The notes beneath the pieces are model-generated. The model saw only the letters and a program-made list of their open reading frames with translations, was not told the DNA's origin and did no database searches. A program made the translations under genes and the position numbers. From Enchytraeus crypticus (taxonomy: Eukaryota; Annelida; Clitellata; Enchytraeida; Enchytraeidae), in contig CAJHZI010000568.1 in the NCBI GenBank assembly GCA_905160935.1, forward strand, positions 454,501 to 518,500: a stretch of 64,000 bases of DNA. The letters are read 5' to 3'. Below, in pieces: positions 53,116-64,000 of the stretch (the first letter of the stretch is position 1; every line of letters starts with the position of its first letter).

Positions 53116-55331
53116 TATTACAATTACTATCACTATTATTGTTATTAGTATTGTTGTTCTTGTTGTTATTATTGTAAATATTTCACATTGACTTGTATTG
53201 TACCTAAATTATTGGTCAATAGTGTTCTCACTAATGGGCGCGATATAGAGCTCTGATAGAAATATGAAGCTAGAGACGTGTTAACGTTCTAGCATTGTAT
53301 TAAATGAATTCAATTACAGAAATAAATTAAAGAAATATGTCTTGAACCTGTCATCTAGTATAAGAACAGCAAGAGACGTGGCAACGTTCTAGCATTGTAT
53401 TAAATAAATTCAATTAGCAAGCCGCATGCGTAAACTCACGTTAACCACATGCACAAGAACTCACACAGACATACACACATCAATCTACACATACGCAAGT
53501 AAACTTATGTTGAACAAGAGATGTTATTTATCAGTTATGAACTAGATGAAGCATGCTCAAACAAATCCAATATCAGTGAATTTTAACAAAACGCGTGGAG
53601 TTAGTCCAGCTAGTTAGTAGCATATCAACTGTAGCATCATAAGCCTGGTTACAATGAGATAAACGTGCAAAGAACTAGAACAATCCAAACAAGAACAGAC
53701 TATATGTATGAATCATATCTATGCTCTATTATTTTCTCTTTCAGCACAGATTACAATTGCCTATGTATGAACCTTATTACGAAGCTATACCGCCGCAGCC
53801 TTTGGCAAGCTGTTTTAGATTCGGCCGCCCCACAATGTGAATAAGTAGAGGATAAACAGTGCAACTTTTGAATCTATCGTTTATAAAAGCTAATAAAAAC
53901 TACATCAATACTGCACAACAATAGCAGGCGAGTTTATACATTCAAACAGCATTAGTAATATCCAACAGTAAATATCATCTAATCTGTGTACGTAAGTATA
54001 AGACATATAAATCATGGAAGACGGCAAGTATGAAGCAGTGGCTCAATATATGCAATGTTCAATAGTATACTGAAAGAGATTTTGACTCACTACATTGAGC
54101 TACGTCTAAGTAATAAAATCTCTATTAGTTAAAGGACTCCTGTGACATTTTGTAATAAAGGAAAATCCAGTTACGTTCATATACTACTAATAAAGATAAT
54201 ATCAAATAGGACGAGACACGTGTCGTCAATATACTGTGCATACTATACAATAAATCTTCAAAACTCAATTATTTGAATATAAAAATCATTTTGCTTTTAT
54301 TTTATACTGTCTGAGCAAGTCTCCAGATCTACAAATAGACATAAAACAAATCACAATGTCTCTACAATACAGCACCTACATTTGGTAATTAGATTTAGCT
54401 CAAAATATATTTTCATAAATAAAATTTGTCAATCACTGTGCAAAATTCACTTAACGAGAATACAAGTCTATGAACCTACTAGGTCGATCAGGTCTATTAT
54501 ACTACAAGATCTATGAACTGGTTCAACAATCATTTGAAATCTTATATTTCTGCGTCACGTTTCAGTACAATAATTTCCCAGAAGCAAGTTAAATTCACTA
54601 AAAAGACGAAAAATAAAATCGCATAAATTTAAAAATAATCAAAAAAGTTGCTTGGGCAAATTTGCCTACGAATTGACAATCCTTTAGTAGCAGAAAGAAG
54701 TTATAACAATTTGACCGAAATAGAAAAGCTGTTAAATGGATAAATAGAGGTTTCTAGAATAACTAGAAACCTAGAGTGGTCTTTATAAAATATAACCTCT
54801 GGATAAACACCAATCAGCTTGCAAAATAAAAACATTTACTGGGATCGGAAAACTTGTGACAATAATTGTCAAAACATTTATCTAAGTAAAAAATAAAAAA
54901 AATATCTTAGTATTAAAATATGAGTAAAATCAATTGAAATCTAAGCAGTCATCATAATAATTTTAACACAAACTTACGAAACGTTAACATGATTTGTTTT
55001 GTTTAATCAGAACATTCTCCTTTAATAAAAATACGTTTAAACAGAACTATATTGCGGAAGAAGACAGCTTTGATAGGGCTCGTATATTTTGTGGTAGAAT
55101 TGTTTCCATGTTAAAACCACGACAATACTAAACCACTGTAGCAGCGCTAGATAGCGGTTCAGTAGATATTGAGGTAACACAAGATCTGTAGCGTATGATT
55201 ATTACCCAACACATATAAATACATTTAAACTCTCCGTATGAGCTAAGTAACTTAAACAGTATTATGCTAATAAGTAGGAAAACATTTTGTAATTATCTCC
55301 GTAGTGTCTTATCATATTTGTGCTCCTTTAC

Positions 55332-55450
55332 TACTAGGCAGTTTAGATACTTATCCACTTTACTAGGCAGTTTAGATACTTATCCACTGTACTAGGCAGT
55401 TTAGATACTTATCCACTTTACTAGGCAGTTCAGATACTTATCCACTTTAC
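55332..55450. repeat. 29-bp tandem repeat, 4 copies
   Basis: Unit ctaggcagtttagatactta plus tccacttta. Confidence 0.92.
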
Positions 55451-55696
55451 TAGTTCTCTGTTGGAAAGTATCTTAAAGTCTGACTGAACATCCGATATTT
55501 AAATCCAGTGAACTCAATGTATTTCATGTTCTGACATAAATGTTCACAGCAACCACATAAACCAGCTAAACTCACAGAATATACTGATTAAAGCAATGCA
55601 TGGTACTACACGCTGACCACAGCACAATGCACAGCGACTCTGCTCTTGACATACACGGTCGCTACATCAATGCTACATTAGACAGTCGTAGATGTA

Positions 55697-55697
<1 letters not shown>

Positions 55698-55770
<73 letters not shown>
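55698..55770. repeat. (TA)n microsatellite
   Basis: TA run ending in GTATGTATG. Confidence 0.95.
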
Positions 55771-55778
<8 letters not shown>

Positions 55779-55984
55779 GTATGTATATTTAGTTATAAAC
55801 ACGATGTATACACGACATAGATACACTACTCTACTACACAGTATTTAAAACGTTACAGAACAAGAATAGATTCAGAGAAGTCAAACATGAAATGAACTCA
55901 GGGTCAGGCTAGCTCCGGACCTGTCCACAGTAATATCATAAGTACAGAAAAGTTTATTATTAATACAATAAATAAATAATAATA

Positions 55985-56042
55985 ATAATTAAAGGTTTAA
56001 CGTCCGTTTCCTCATCCAGGGATGATGTCAGGGACGTCCCCA
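55985..56042 (-). mobile_element. Family G SINE tail
   Basis: Complement: 'aataataattaaaggtttaa', 'cgtccgtttcctcatccagg', 'gatgatgtcagggacgtccc'. Confidence 0.6.
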
Positions 56043-56919
56043 ACAGCACACATCAATACAATGTATAATATCTCAAGCTCATTGGAACTTTAAAGTTATT
56101 ACAATTAATCTTTCCCAGTTTCTATAGAGTATTACTTAAACGTATGTCTTACTAAAAGTACGTATCAGAGTAAATAACAGCATAAACAGTATATTACTTC
56201 AACGCTACTACTTGAAAAGTTCTTACCAGTTGGCACATGACTACATATTAATGTACAAGATGACGGTTGCTGTTAATATTATGCCATAGATATTGCTATA
56301 TTAGTATTACTAACTTGATTAATAATTAATTTCAATATTGCTATATTAATAGTTATGTCAATCAAAACACCTTTAAACTCTGCAGCTATCAGAGTCCTCT
56401 AATTTAAATTAATTCCTTTTATAATTTAGTCAATATTATAGTAATATGGCTAAACATTAATAGAACATAATAATAAAATATTGTCTAAGTACTAAAATAT
56501 GGTCTAAATAATACAATTTAGTCTAAATCATAAAATATGGTCTAAATAAAAATCATCAATCTACTAGTCTGTATACGTTAGCAATATCTCTAAAATCACA
56601 TTTCTACTACACATTATAAGTGTTGCATACAAATGTTTACTAAAATTACAAACCATATTTCTATTATTTTCTACCACATATTAGAAATGTTGTATACCAA
56701 TGTTTACTAAAATTACAAATCTTATTTCTACTACACATAGGAAATAGTAGATAGTTATGTTTAATAATTAAAAGCCGACAGTATCACTCCAGTAGGAGTA
56801 TGGGAGGTATAGCTGACAACTTGAGGGGTATAACGGGAATAACCTTTTTGAAAACAGAGACTTCACATAAAAAGAAATGTGAAGTCAAGTCAACTTGACT
56901 TGACAGTAACTTACTGCTA

Positions 56920-57000
56920 CATTAATCTTTGCGACGGTAGCTCGAGTGTGTCGAGTCGTCTTGAAGAGAAGCCTTGTGCTTCTGAACCTTGACGTTAAAC
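56920..57000 (+). mobile_element. Family F short repeat, copy 1
   Basis: 'ttgcgacggtagctcgagtg', 'agaagccttgtgcttctgaa', 'ccttgacgttaaac'. Copy 2 at 57400-57510 is about 85-90% alike by eye. The tail GACGTTAAAC resembles families A and G. Confidence 0.65.
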
Positions 57001-57399
57001 ATACTACAACCTACCTACCTACCTGTAATGAGAATAAGACGAGTCTTCTAAGAGTCAAATAGAATCAGTAGAGCCAAACAATTGAACACACAGTGTGAGA
57101 CTAAAAAGTTGAACCTGCTACGTAAACCAAGCCAATGGAAAGACTGAATATTGGAAAATCATAGTGAGAAATAAAAACACATTTCACAGACATCGTGACT
57201 AACAGAGGAATGACATTAAGCGTATTTCATAATCATTATGAGTCGTGAAACAAAGGAAACGCTTCTTCATATTCAAGACACCACAATTTCTTGCGTTTCA
57301 CATTCGCAAATAAAGTTGATGCTACTGAAGATTAACTTTTTTGTTGTTATTGTTACAACTGCAGCAATTTGTAGTTACAACTTGTAAGTAAAATGGTAA

Positions 57400-57510
57400 C
57401 TTACTATTACCTTAATCTTTGTGACGGTAGGTCGAGTGTGTCGAGTCGTCATGACGAGAAGCCTAGTGCTTCTGAATCTTGGCGTTAAACACACTAGAAC
57501 CTAACATTAA
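57400..57510 (+). mobile_element. Family F short repeat, copy 2
   Basis: 'ttgtgacggtaggtcgagtg', 'agaagcctagtgcttctgaa', 'tcttggcgttaaacacacta'. A truncated SINE A complement follows at 57548-57606. Confidence 0.65.
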
Positions 57511-60221
57511 CTTTCACCAACATCATCATTTCAACGTCATCTGAGTCTAGTAAAAGCTGATAAATCTAAGGTTAAAGTCAGTTTCCTCACTCGAAAGCGA
57601 TGTCAGTCAAATCAACAATACTGTAGAGCAAGCAAATCAAAAGTTCTACCACTCTAGAGTATGTCATCAGATGCAAGTAAAATCTAGAAACGAAACCCTT
57701 GTGAAAGTGAAACGAAGAAAAATGATTAGAGTTGAAATATGAGAAATGGCAAGAAAGACGTCGCACTATGTAGTACACGGAGAAGTTGAGGAATGCTTTT
57801 AACAAACTGAACTCTGGGCACTCCAGGACGTCATGGAATTCAATACAAACAATATCGATATATAATCTACACAAAACTAACCATACGAAGTACCAACAGG
57901 CATACAAACATACTAAACACGTAAAAATTACTGGAATACAATAGGAATTACAGATGATACAAATTTGAACAACTACGTAAATACAGATTTCCGTACAAAA
58001 ATTGCTAATGTTTTAAAAGAGCAGGCCTAGGCTAGGGTATTAAATCTCTGATTGTGTGAAATATCTGAGCCTGCACTGAGCCTGCGTTCTTTTCGGGCAA
58101 GAAATGACAGCATTAAAAGGCTTAAAGGCATTTATTAGAAAGCCGGTCACATACCAAGGCTGTCCATTTGAAAGTAAAATGAAACCCCACAGCCCAAGCA
58201 ATACTATTATAGTGGTTTCACTTAGGAAATGGTTTGCCAACGAAACATGAGTAGCTGTAAAATATACTACGAAGAATTATTGAGGCCCAACATGCGTAAC
58301 GCAGATTCTGAGTAATTATGAGAATAAATATGAAGAACACATTAAAAACTAGCTCATCCTCAACACCAAAATATCAATTCATTATCACAAAATTTATACA
58401 ATAAAACTAAAATGTATTAAAATGTGTAAAACTCTTTAGACGTAAAGAATCACAATAAAAAGCAAATGTTATAGGGTAATATTTCTAAATAGCTAGAACC
58501 CGAGTTAAAGCATTTCTGGATTGAACTAGCTTCAACCACTACTAGCTATATATTGTAGAATGAAAACACTATGAAATCTTCAATCGTAGCTACTAAAATA
58601 GAAATTGTACTCAATTCTTGTGAAAATTCAATATAAACAAATTACTGAAGCTAGCATTTTCAGCAAATGCAACTTAGAAACCAACAAGTGAAACAAACAT
58701 AGGATTTTAACATGTTCTCAAACGCCCTCATTCTATCTGTATCAAATTTTTAGAAAATAAAAATTTTCTACAAAATCCAAGTAATTTAGGAATGTAAAAA
58801 TTAAAAATTAAGCCAATGGTTTAAATACCAGCAGATCAAGAGAGAGAGACGAATGAGTTTTGGATCAATTTAACGATGAATTCTCTTCGAGCAGAACGAG
58901 GAAAGATAGCTGTAAAGATTTACCCGAGAGTCGTCGGGAGTTCAATACATTTATATCGCTGCTACCGAGCGATAGACTGCACAATAACAATACCGTTCAG
59001 TATTTCTTCCTCAGAAATAAGTAGAGTGCATTACTTAGGCATCTGAGTTACTTCTTAGCTGTACTTAGCTACTGCCAGCAATTACCGGCAGTAGTTGGTT
59101 CGACACAATTTCCAACAGTGCATATGCTTCCACTACAAGAACTATATCTTACTTGTTAATTACCCAACTACTGAGAAATGCCATAGTTTCACAATGACCC
59201 ATCTAGAACATTGAGTTAGGAAGCCACAAGCTTTATCATGCAACATGCGTTAAAAGAGTCAACCTGAAAACTGCAACAGACAAGCTACAGAAAGAACACT
59301 CTCAACCAAACTACGTATAATACCAGCGAACATCTGCTAGTATAATAACACCATATAACTGTATAAGAAAACACAATTACAGAAATACATCTGGGAATGG
59401 CCGAATCTTGCAGTATGCTTCAAGCAATAAGACTATATGACATAGAATAAGTAAAGAGAGTAATTGATCATAGAAATGTCTATACTAGCACAGAGATGCT
59501 GAAGTGAATTGGATTAGATGCCATTTTCATATCAAATACTGGCAGAGTAAAACATAGTTCTATATCAGGGTACAACATATCACACTTATACAGTAATATA
59601 ATAATTATATACCTACTCACATATTTAATCAACATGTTTATAAATAATATATTAACTTATAGCAGTAAATTTAGGTTTAAGAATATAATGTACAATTGCA
59701 TATGCAATGCTCGTATAGTAGTATACATACGACGAATAGTCCTTTAATAATTATTTAGTAAATTTCTAAATAGCAACAACTAGAAAAGTCAAGTGGTTGA
59801 GTAATTCTGAATGTTATCAAGATTTTGAGTTACTTGAATATATCATTACCATCTACTTACAAACTAACTTATTTTTAATGATAAATTTTACAAATTTAAT
59901 GGTATTATATTTACTAGGCTATATTATACACATAATATACAATATAACGCCTGTATATGAATGAATATACAACATTATACGAGAAAATGAAACTATGCAT
60001 AAACAGCTATGCGGCACTATCTACAAATATTTCACTCAAGATGGTTCTACAAACTTCCATCCTTCACTTTCACTATATCAGGTGGTCAAAAAAGCTAAGA
60101 AATAGTTGCAAGCAGGCTACATAATATTTCAATAGCATAAAAAATGGTTTTATACTTCCCAACTCATTCACTCAATAAAGTACATAAACTGGAATTATAT
60201 CTTTCTTCTCCTGACTTCCAT

Positions 60222-60944
60222 TTATTCTTCTTCTTCATCTTCTTTCCTCGAAGCCTTTCTATTTCCCAGATACTCTTCCTCTTCATCATTGCTTGCCTCG
60301 TATTGCTGATGAGATCTCGAGTGGCTATTCCTCTCTTCTTCATCCTCAAAATTGATCAGTTGACCTTCATCGGCACGATGTTGTTCATCGTGTCCGGGAT
60401 AACCTTGATCTTCCTCTTCTTCGTGCTGATGCTGACTGGCATAAGCCTGCTCTTGCTCATAATCATCATCATGACCTTCCTCATGACCTCGGTACTGACC
60501 GTGACCTTCATCGTCATGACCTTGACCTACTTCCTCATGAGATTCATAACGGTCATGATCTTCGTGACCTTCGACCTCATGACCCTGCTGGTCGTGACCC
60601 AATTCCTCGTGACCTTCATAGCGATGACCTTCGATGTCTCTCTCCACATCATCCTCATCACTGATCTCATGCTTCTCCTCTCTCCTAACAGCCACCAGCA
60701 GGCCGGCGTCACCATCCCTGCCTTGGTCTTCCTCCTCGTTATCGTACTCGCTGTACCTGGTGTCACTGCGGGAGTTGCCACTATGCAGAGCCACGGAGGC
60801 GCCGTTGGCTCGAGGGCTGGAGACGTGATCGTAGGCGGGGCTGACCTCAGGGGAGGAGGGGAGAGCGGGCTGGGGGGAGCGGGGGCTCAGTGGCTCCCTG
60901 GTAGGTGGGGCTGATCTATCCTCGTCCTCTATCAGCTTGATCGG
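60222..60944 (-). CDS. Unknown acidic protein, terminal coding exon
   Basis: 240 codons and a stop. Acceptor gcacag|CCGATC, 16 nt from the TTAATTGATTAATC array. The C-terminal two thirds have many His residues in G-H-E-like spacing, for example EGHEDHDRYESHEEVGQGHD. An AATAAA overlaps the stop codon (60226-60221). Confidence 0.75.
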   Translation of the reverse strand, partial: PIKLIEDEDRSAPPTREPLSPRSPQPALPSSPEVSPAYDHVSSPRANGASVALHSGNSRSDTRYSEYDNEEEDQGRDGDAGLLVAVRREEKHEISDEDDVERDIEGHRYEGHEELGHDQQGHEVEGHEDHDRYESHEEVGQGHDDEGHGQYRGHEEGHDDDYEQEQAYASQHQHEEEEDQGYPGHDEQHRADEGQLINFEDEEERNSHSRSHQQYEASNDEEEEYLGNRKASRKEDEEEE

Positions 60945-62073
60945 CTGTGCCGACAATCAATCGATTAACTGATTAATCAGTAATAAGTCAGTAAGTTAAT
61001 TGATTAATCAGTAATCTGTCAGTCAGTTAATTGATAAATCAGTAATAAGTCACTCAGTTAATTGATTAATCAGTAATAAGTCACTCAATTAATTGACTAA
61101 TCAGTAATCAGTCAGTCAGTTAATTGATTAATCAGTAATCTGTCAGTCAGTTAATTGATTAATCAGTAATAAGTCACTCAGTTAATTGATAAATCAGTAA
61201 TAAGTCACTCAGTTAATTGATTAATCAGTAATATGTCAGTCAGTTAATTGATTAATCAGTAATCTGTCAGTCAGTTAATTGATTAATCAGTAATCAGTCA
61301 GTCAGTTAATTGATTAATCAGTAATAAGTCAGTCAGTTAATTGATTAATCAGTAATAAGTCAGTCAGTCAGTTAATTGATTAATCAGTAATCTGTCAGTC
61401 AGTTACATCAGTAATCAGTCAGTTAATTGATTAATAAGTAATCAGTCAGTCAGTTAATTGATTAATCAGTAATCTGTCAGTCAGTTAATTGATTAATCAG
61501 TAATAAGTCAGTCAGTTAATTGATTAATCAGTAATCTGTCAGTCAGTTAATTGATTAATCAGTAATAAGTCAGTCAGTTAATTGATTAATCAGTAATAAG
61601 TCAGTCAGTTAATTGATTAATCAGTAATCTGTCAGTCAGTTACATCAGTAATCAGTCAGTTAGTTAATTGATTAATCAGTAATCAGTCAGTCAGTTAATT
61701 GATAAATCAGTAATCAGTCAGTCAGTTAATCAATTGATCAATCAGTCTGTCAATTAGTCAGACGATCAATCATTCAGTCTATCAATTACTAATTCAGCAG
61801 TCAGTCAATCAATAGATATCAATGACGAACAGGATGCTATATTTTATTACACTATACGTATATTATAAAGTGCAAGGAGTATCTAAGAAGGAACATGAAT
61901 AACCCGCTATTTTCTCCGATGAACAGCTTTTCTACAAATTCTTATATTTACGCATCACTTAGCTGATTGCTCTAAAGTATCGGTAGAGTTGAGCGCAACT
62001 GAAAGTCTGAGACAATGGCTTGATCAGTGAGGTCCCCAAATTCGTACTACAGAGAGTGACAGAGAGAACGTAG

Positions 62074-62135
<62 letters not shown>

Positions 62136-62136
62136 C

Positions 62137-62167
<31 letters not shown>

Positions 62168-63355
62168 CAGAGAGACGAGAGAGACAGAGAGACAGAGATA
62201 ATCAAAACCAGAAAGACAGAACGAGTCAGTAGATAACCTCACCTGTTTCACTGCCCCCGGGCTCTTGGCCCCGCCCCCGTTCTGGATCTCCTTGAACTTG
62301 GCGAGCAGAGCCTTGGTCGTCCCCTGCTCTGGGAGTTCTGCCACGGTCACGGGCTCATGGGACCTGGGGGCCTGGCCGTCACCCCCTCCTGCTGCCGTCG
62401 TGTAGCGTGCCAACATTTCACGAGTGGAGGTGGAGGGGAGGTCGGAGGGACCGCCGTTTAGGTCGTCGCGCCTGTTTGCCACATCGGGTTGACTGGTCGG
62501 CTTCTCCCACTTAGAAGGGCTCTTCTGTTTGGCTGCCTGGGGTGTGGACTGCTGACCAATCATACGATTGATTACATTTAATAGCCTGATGCGAACCAGC
62601 CAATCACAGCATTTGTGGATATATGAACCAGCCAATCACAACATTTGTGGGTATGTTGAACCAGCCAATCACAGCATTGAATACATTTTGATTCTCACAA
62701 CATAGAATCGGTAGCTGAAGAGTTCGTACTAGGGTATGCAGCACAGTTAGGATCTTAGATTAATGATTAATGATTAAGCAGTAATCATTTAACAAGGTAT
62801 GTAGGTTATAATAGAACTTAACCATGCATGCGTCACTAACGAAGACTCGTAGAGCAGAGAGAAAGTTCTACAATTAATTGAGCTGTATAGGACCACAGGC
62901 ATGCATTACATAGGCACTTAACACACTAGATATTATTGATAAACACATTAACACACACACACGCACACACACATACATACAAAAAACAACAAAAGAAATA
63001 CTCAATAAAGGAGCACACCAGCATAAATACAGCAATAAACATGCAGAAAATACAAATCCACACAAATAATTCAAGCTCAAAATAATGTTAAATAAAAATC
63101 AGCAAGCAGTTGTAAAGTTTAGCGTCTGTTAAACACTAGCAAACTGTAGGAGACTTTCTGACAACAGCCACACTGTCAAAGCTAGATTTGTCTTAACATA
63201 TGCCCCAGAAGCCTCATCAATTGAACGTTGTACAATGACTGTTTTAGAACAACAAGTGCCATATTCTTAATTCATCTATTTTTTCATAAAGGTCATAAAA
63301 TTCAAATGAAGGCAAAAACTTACCCCGGCATTAGGCTGCAAACCCTCAAACGTAT
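60222..63355 (-). CDS. 3' part of an unrecognised gene for an acidic, His/Glu/Gly-rich protein
   Basis: Three exons keep phase: 63324-63355, 62243-62551 and 60222-60944 (stop TAA at 60222-60224). More 5' exons must lie beyond the window. The first encodes TFEGLQPNAG. The second is basic/Pro-rich with two similar short motifs, STREMLARY and TTKALLAKFKEIQ. The third starts with PIKLIEDEDR, a Ser/Pro-rich stretch (REPLSPRSPQPALPSSPEVS) and then a long run rich in G-H-E and G-H-D, ending in Glu. The sequence looks disordered, and I cannot name the family. It could be a cytoskeletal or scaffold adapter, but that is a guess. Confidence 0.7.
60945..61815 (-). repeat. 31-bp tandem repeat upstream of the terminal exon acceptor, about 25 copies
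   Basis: Plus-strand unit gttaattgattaatcagtaa plus tctgtcagtca, with AAG and ATC variants. In gene sense it reads CTGATTAATCAATTAACTGAC. It begins about 16 bp from the acceptor, so real branch-site sequence is part of the array. Confidence 0.93.
62077..62210. repeat. (GA)n microsatellite with GACA interruptions
   Basis: Purine run on the plus strand. Translated on the minus strand it lengthens the exon frame as Ser/Leu repeats, which is an artefact. Confidence 0.92.
62243..62551 (-). CDS. Unknown acidic protein, middle exon
   Basis: 103 codons, phase 0: QSTPQAAKQKSPSKWEKP at the start, AKSPGAVKQ at the end. Donor AAACAG|GTGAGG. The acceptor is a tandem gtcag/cagcag (NAGNAG), so one Gln may be optional. 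GC-rich, unlike the surroundings. A (GA)n tract (62077-62210) lies just after the donor. Confidence 0.75.
62593..62676 (-). repeat. Three direct repeats of about 30 bp upstream of the middle exon
   Basis: Plus-strand unit gaaccagccaatcacagcat plus ttgtggatat. In gene sense each has GTGATTGGCTGG, similar to the acceptor context GATTGGTCAG. Confidence 0.8.
62680..63323. other. Intron without recognised features
   Basis: Apart from a short (CA)n stretch near 62949-62976 I see nothing but AT-rich sequence. Confidence 0.5.
63324..63355 (-). CDS. Unknown acidic protein, 32-nt microexon
   Basis: Between tttgtag|ATACG and GCCGGG|GTAAGT. In the only frame that fits the next exon it encodes TFEGLQPNAG (plus two bases of a preceding codon). 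The strong donor and phase fit support it, but the size makes it less certain. Confidence 0.55.
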
Positions 63356-63748
63356 CTACAAAGTGTAAGTTAACAATATATTGAATTTTATTTATTTAAT
63401 TTCAATTCAATTCAATGGTACAATAATCGTTCAACAGTAAAAAGCGAATAGCAAAAAGTGCTACCTAAAATCATTACAACAACAACAACAACAATTAGAG
63501 CGATACAGTCAGAAATGACAATATCGAGCACTATTGAGACAAAATCAAGCCTATATATATCACATGAATATATGCACAACAGTACTCTATCTTGTCAACA
63601 CAACCAATTTCAACCAATCATTAAGCATTGCCTAGGCCTCCCCACAATTAACGGAGGATTTATCAGACATTTATATATTAGTTAACTCTGTACAACTGAT
63701 TCAATACAACAAGTAGAGAGATCGTTTATAAATATATATAATATATAA

Positions 63749-63887
63749 TGGCTGGAGCCAGTGGCGATGTCGGTAAGATATTCGACCGCGGATAAGTATG
63801 TGCTGGGTCCAAATTCTGGGCTCGCCCGTCACTGACATCGCTTTCGAGTAAGGAAACTGACGTTAACATTAGCTTTTTAGCTTTTAC
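63749..63887 (+). mobile_element. SINE family A, full copy
   Basis: 'ggctggagccagtggcgatg', 'tcgaccgcggataagtatgt', 'gctgggtccaaattctgggc', 'gacatcgctttcgagtaagg', 'ctgacgttaacattagct'. It lies upstream of the microexon of the minus-strand gene. Confidence 0.8.
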
Positions 63888-64000
63888 TTTATATATCACA
63901 GTATAATTTGAATACTTCAATGCTGCTCTCTAAACCTTAGGCACAACAACAAGCACTTCAGTAAGCTACCTGAAATATTAACTGACGCTACTAAGTTACA

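Larger units (their letters stand above)
49940..60210. other. Gene-poor spacer
   Basis: I see no exon with supported protein similarity. Contents: SINE B at 50450-50618; (TA)n at 50891-51053; SINE A fragment at 51716-51810; a family C scrap near 52105-52130; 33-bp repeat at 52835-53115; direct duplicates 'gagacgtg(t)taacgttctagcattgtatt' near 53270 and 53372; 29-bp repeat at 55332-55450; (TA)n at 55698-55760; family F repeats near 56.9 and 57.4 kb. 57.6-60.1 kb is AT-rich unique-looking sequence. Confidence 0.6.

Noticed and set aside
52807..53191. Ile/Val-rich and Ile/Thr-rich frames that look like membrane proteins
   Set aside because: Both come from a 33-bp triplet repeat; open on both strands because the unit is a multiple of three without stops.
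60144..60914. 256-codon plus-strand frame opposite the terminal exon of the third gene
   Set aside because: It is the antisense shadow of the His/Glu-rich exon (hydrophobic Leu/Ile/Phe runs are complements of Glu/His codons). The minus strand has the splice sites.
63937..63972. Possible small minus-strand exon between tatttcag and AAG|GTTTAG
   Set aside because: Phase and sequence could not be tied to the microexon at 63324-63355 and no family similarity was seen.

Overview
This is animal nuclear DNA: intron-rich genes with GT-AG introns, AT-rich spacers, very abundant (TA)n and (GA)n microsatellites, and many tRNA-derived SINEs and LINE fragments. The shared SINE tail (GACGTTAA...) and the two protein families fit an invertebrate. 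I lean towards a lophotrochozoan, but the sequence does not fix the phylum. Nothing here is prokaryotic and I see no virus.
Layout. (1) Minus strand, about 18.8 kb down to the left edge: a single-pass receptor guanylate cyclase. I could place 18 coding exons with continuous reading phase (18615-18781 down to 1960-2233, about 1001 codons). They encode a signal peptide, an ANF-receptor-type ectodomain, a transmembrane helix, a kinase-homology domain, a dimerisation coiled coil and most of the cyclase catalytic domain. The last 40 or so residues lie outside the window or were not recognised. (2) 19-30.6 kb: spacer with SINEs, a satellite split by a LINE carrying a dead reverse transcriptase, and a pair of perfect hairpins. 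A decayed copy of the receptor's first coding exon lies at 19.1 kb. (3) Plus strand, 30679-49705: a plastin/fimbrin actin-bundling gene with 13 coding exons (EF-hands plus four CH domains). Its introns hold a piggyBac-type remnant inserted in a SINE, a foldback element and LINE pieces. Exon 9 lacks about 77 nt that the family requires, which breaks the frame. (4) 49.9-60.2 kb: gene-poor spacer. (5) Minus strand, 60222 to beyond 63355: the 3' part of a gene for an acidic, His/Glu/Gly-rich protein I do not recognise.
The most unusual signal concerns splicing. In at least three introns the exon-intron junction itself has been copied tandemly into the intron, giving series of decoy splice sites. 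The clearest case is 16 extra 20-bp units with AAAAG|GTAGGT after plastin exon 7. Separately, six acceptors in three genes lie directly behind arrays of TTGA-type repeats, always in sense orientation. These repeats iterate a branch-point-like YTRAY motif.
Cyclase and plastin are both linked to signalling and the cytoskeleton, but nothing in the sequence shows co-regulation. They are transcribed in opposite directions, away from each other.
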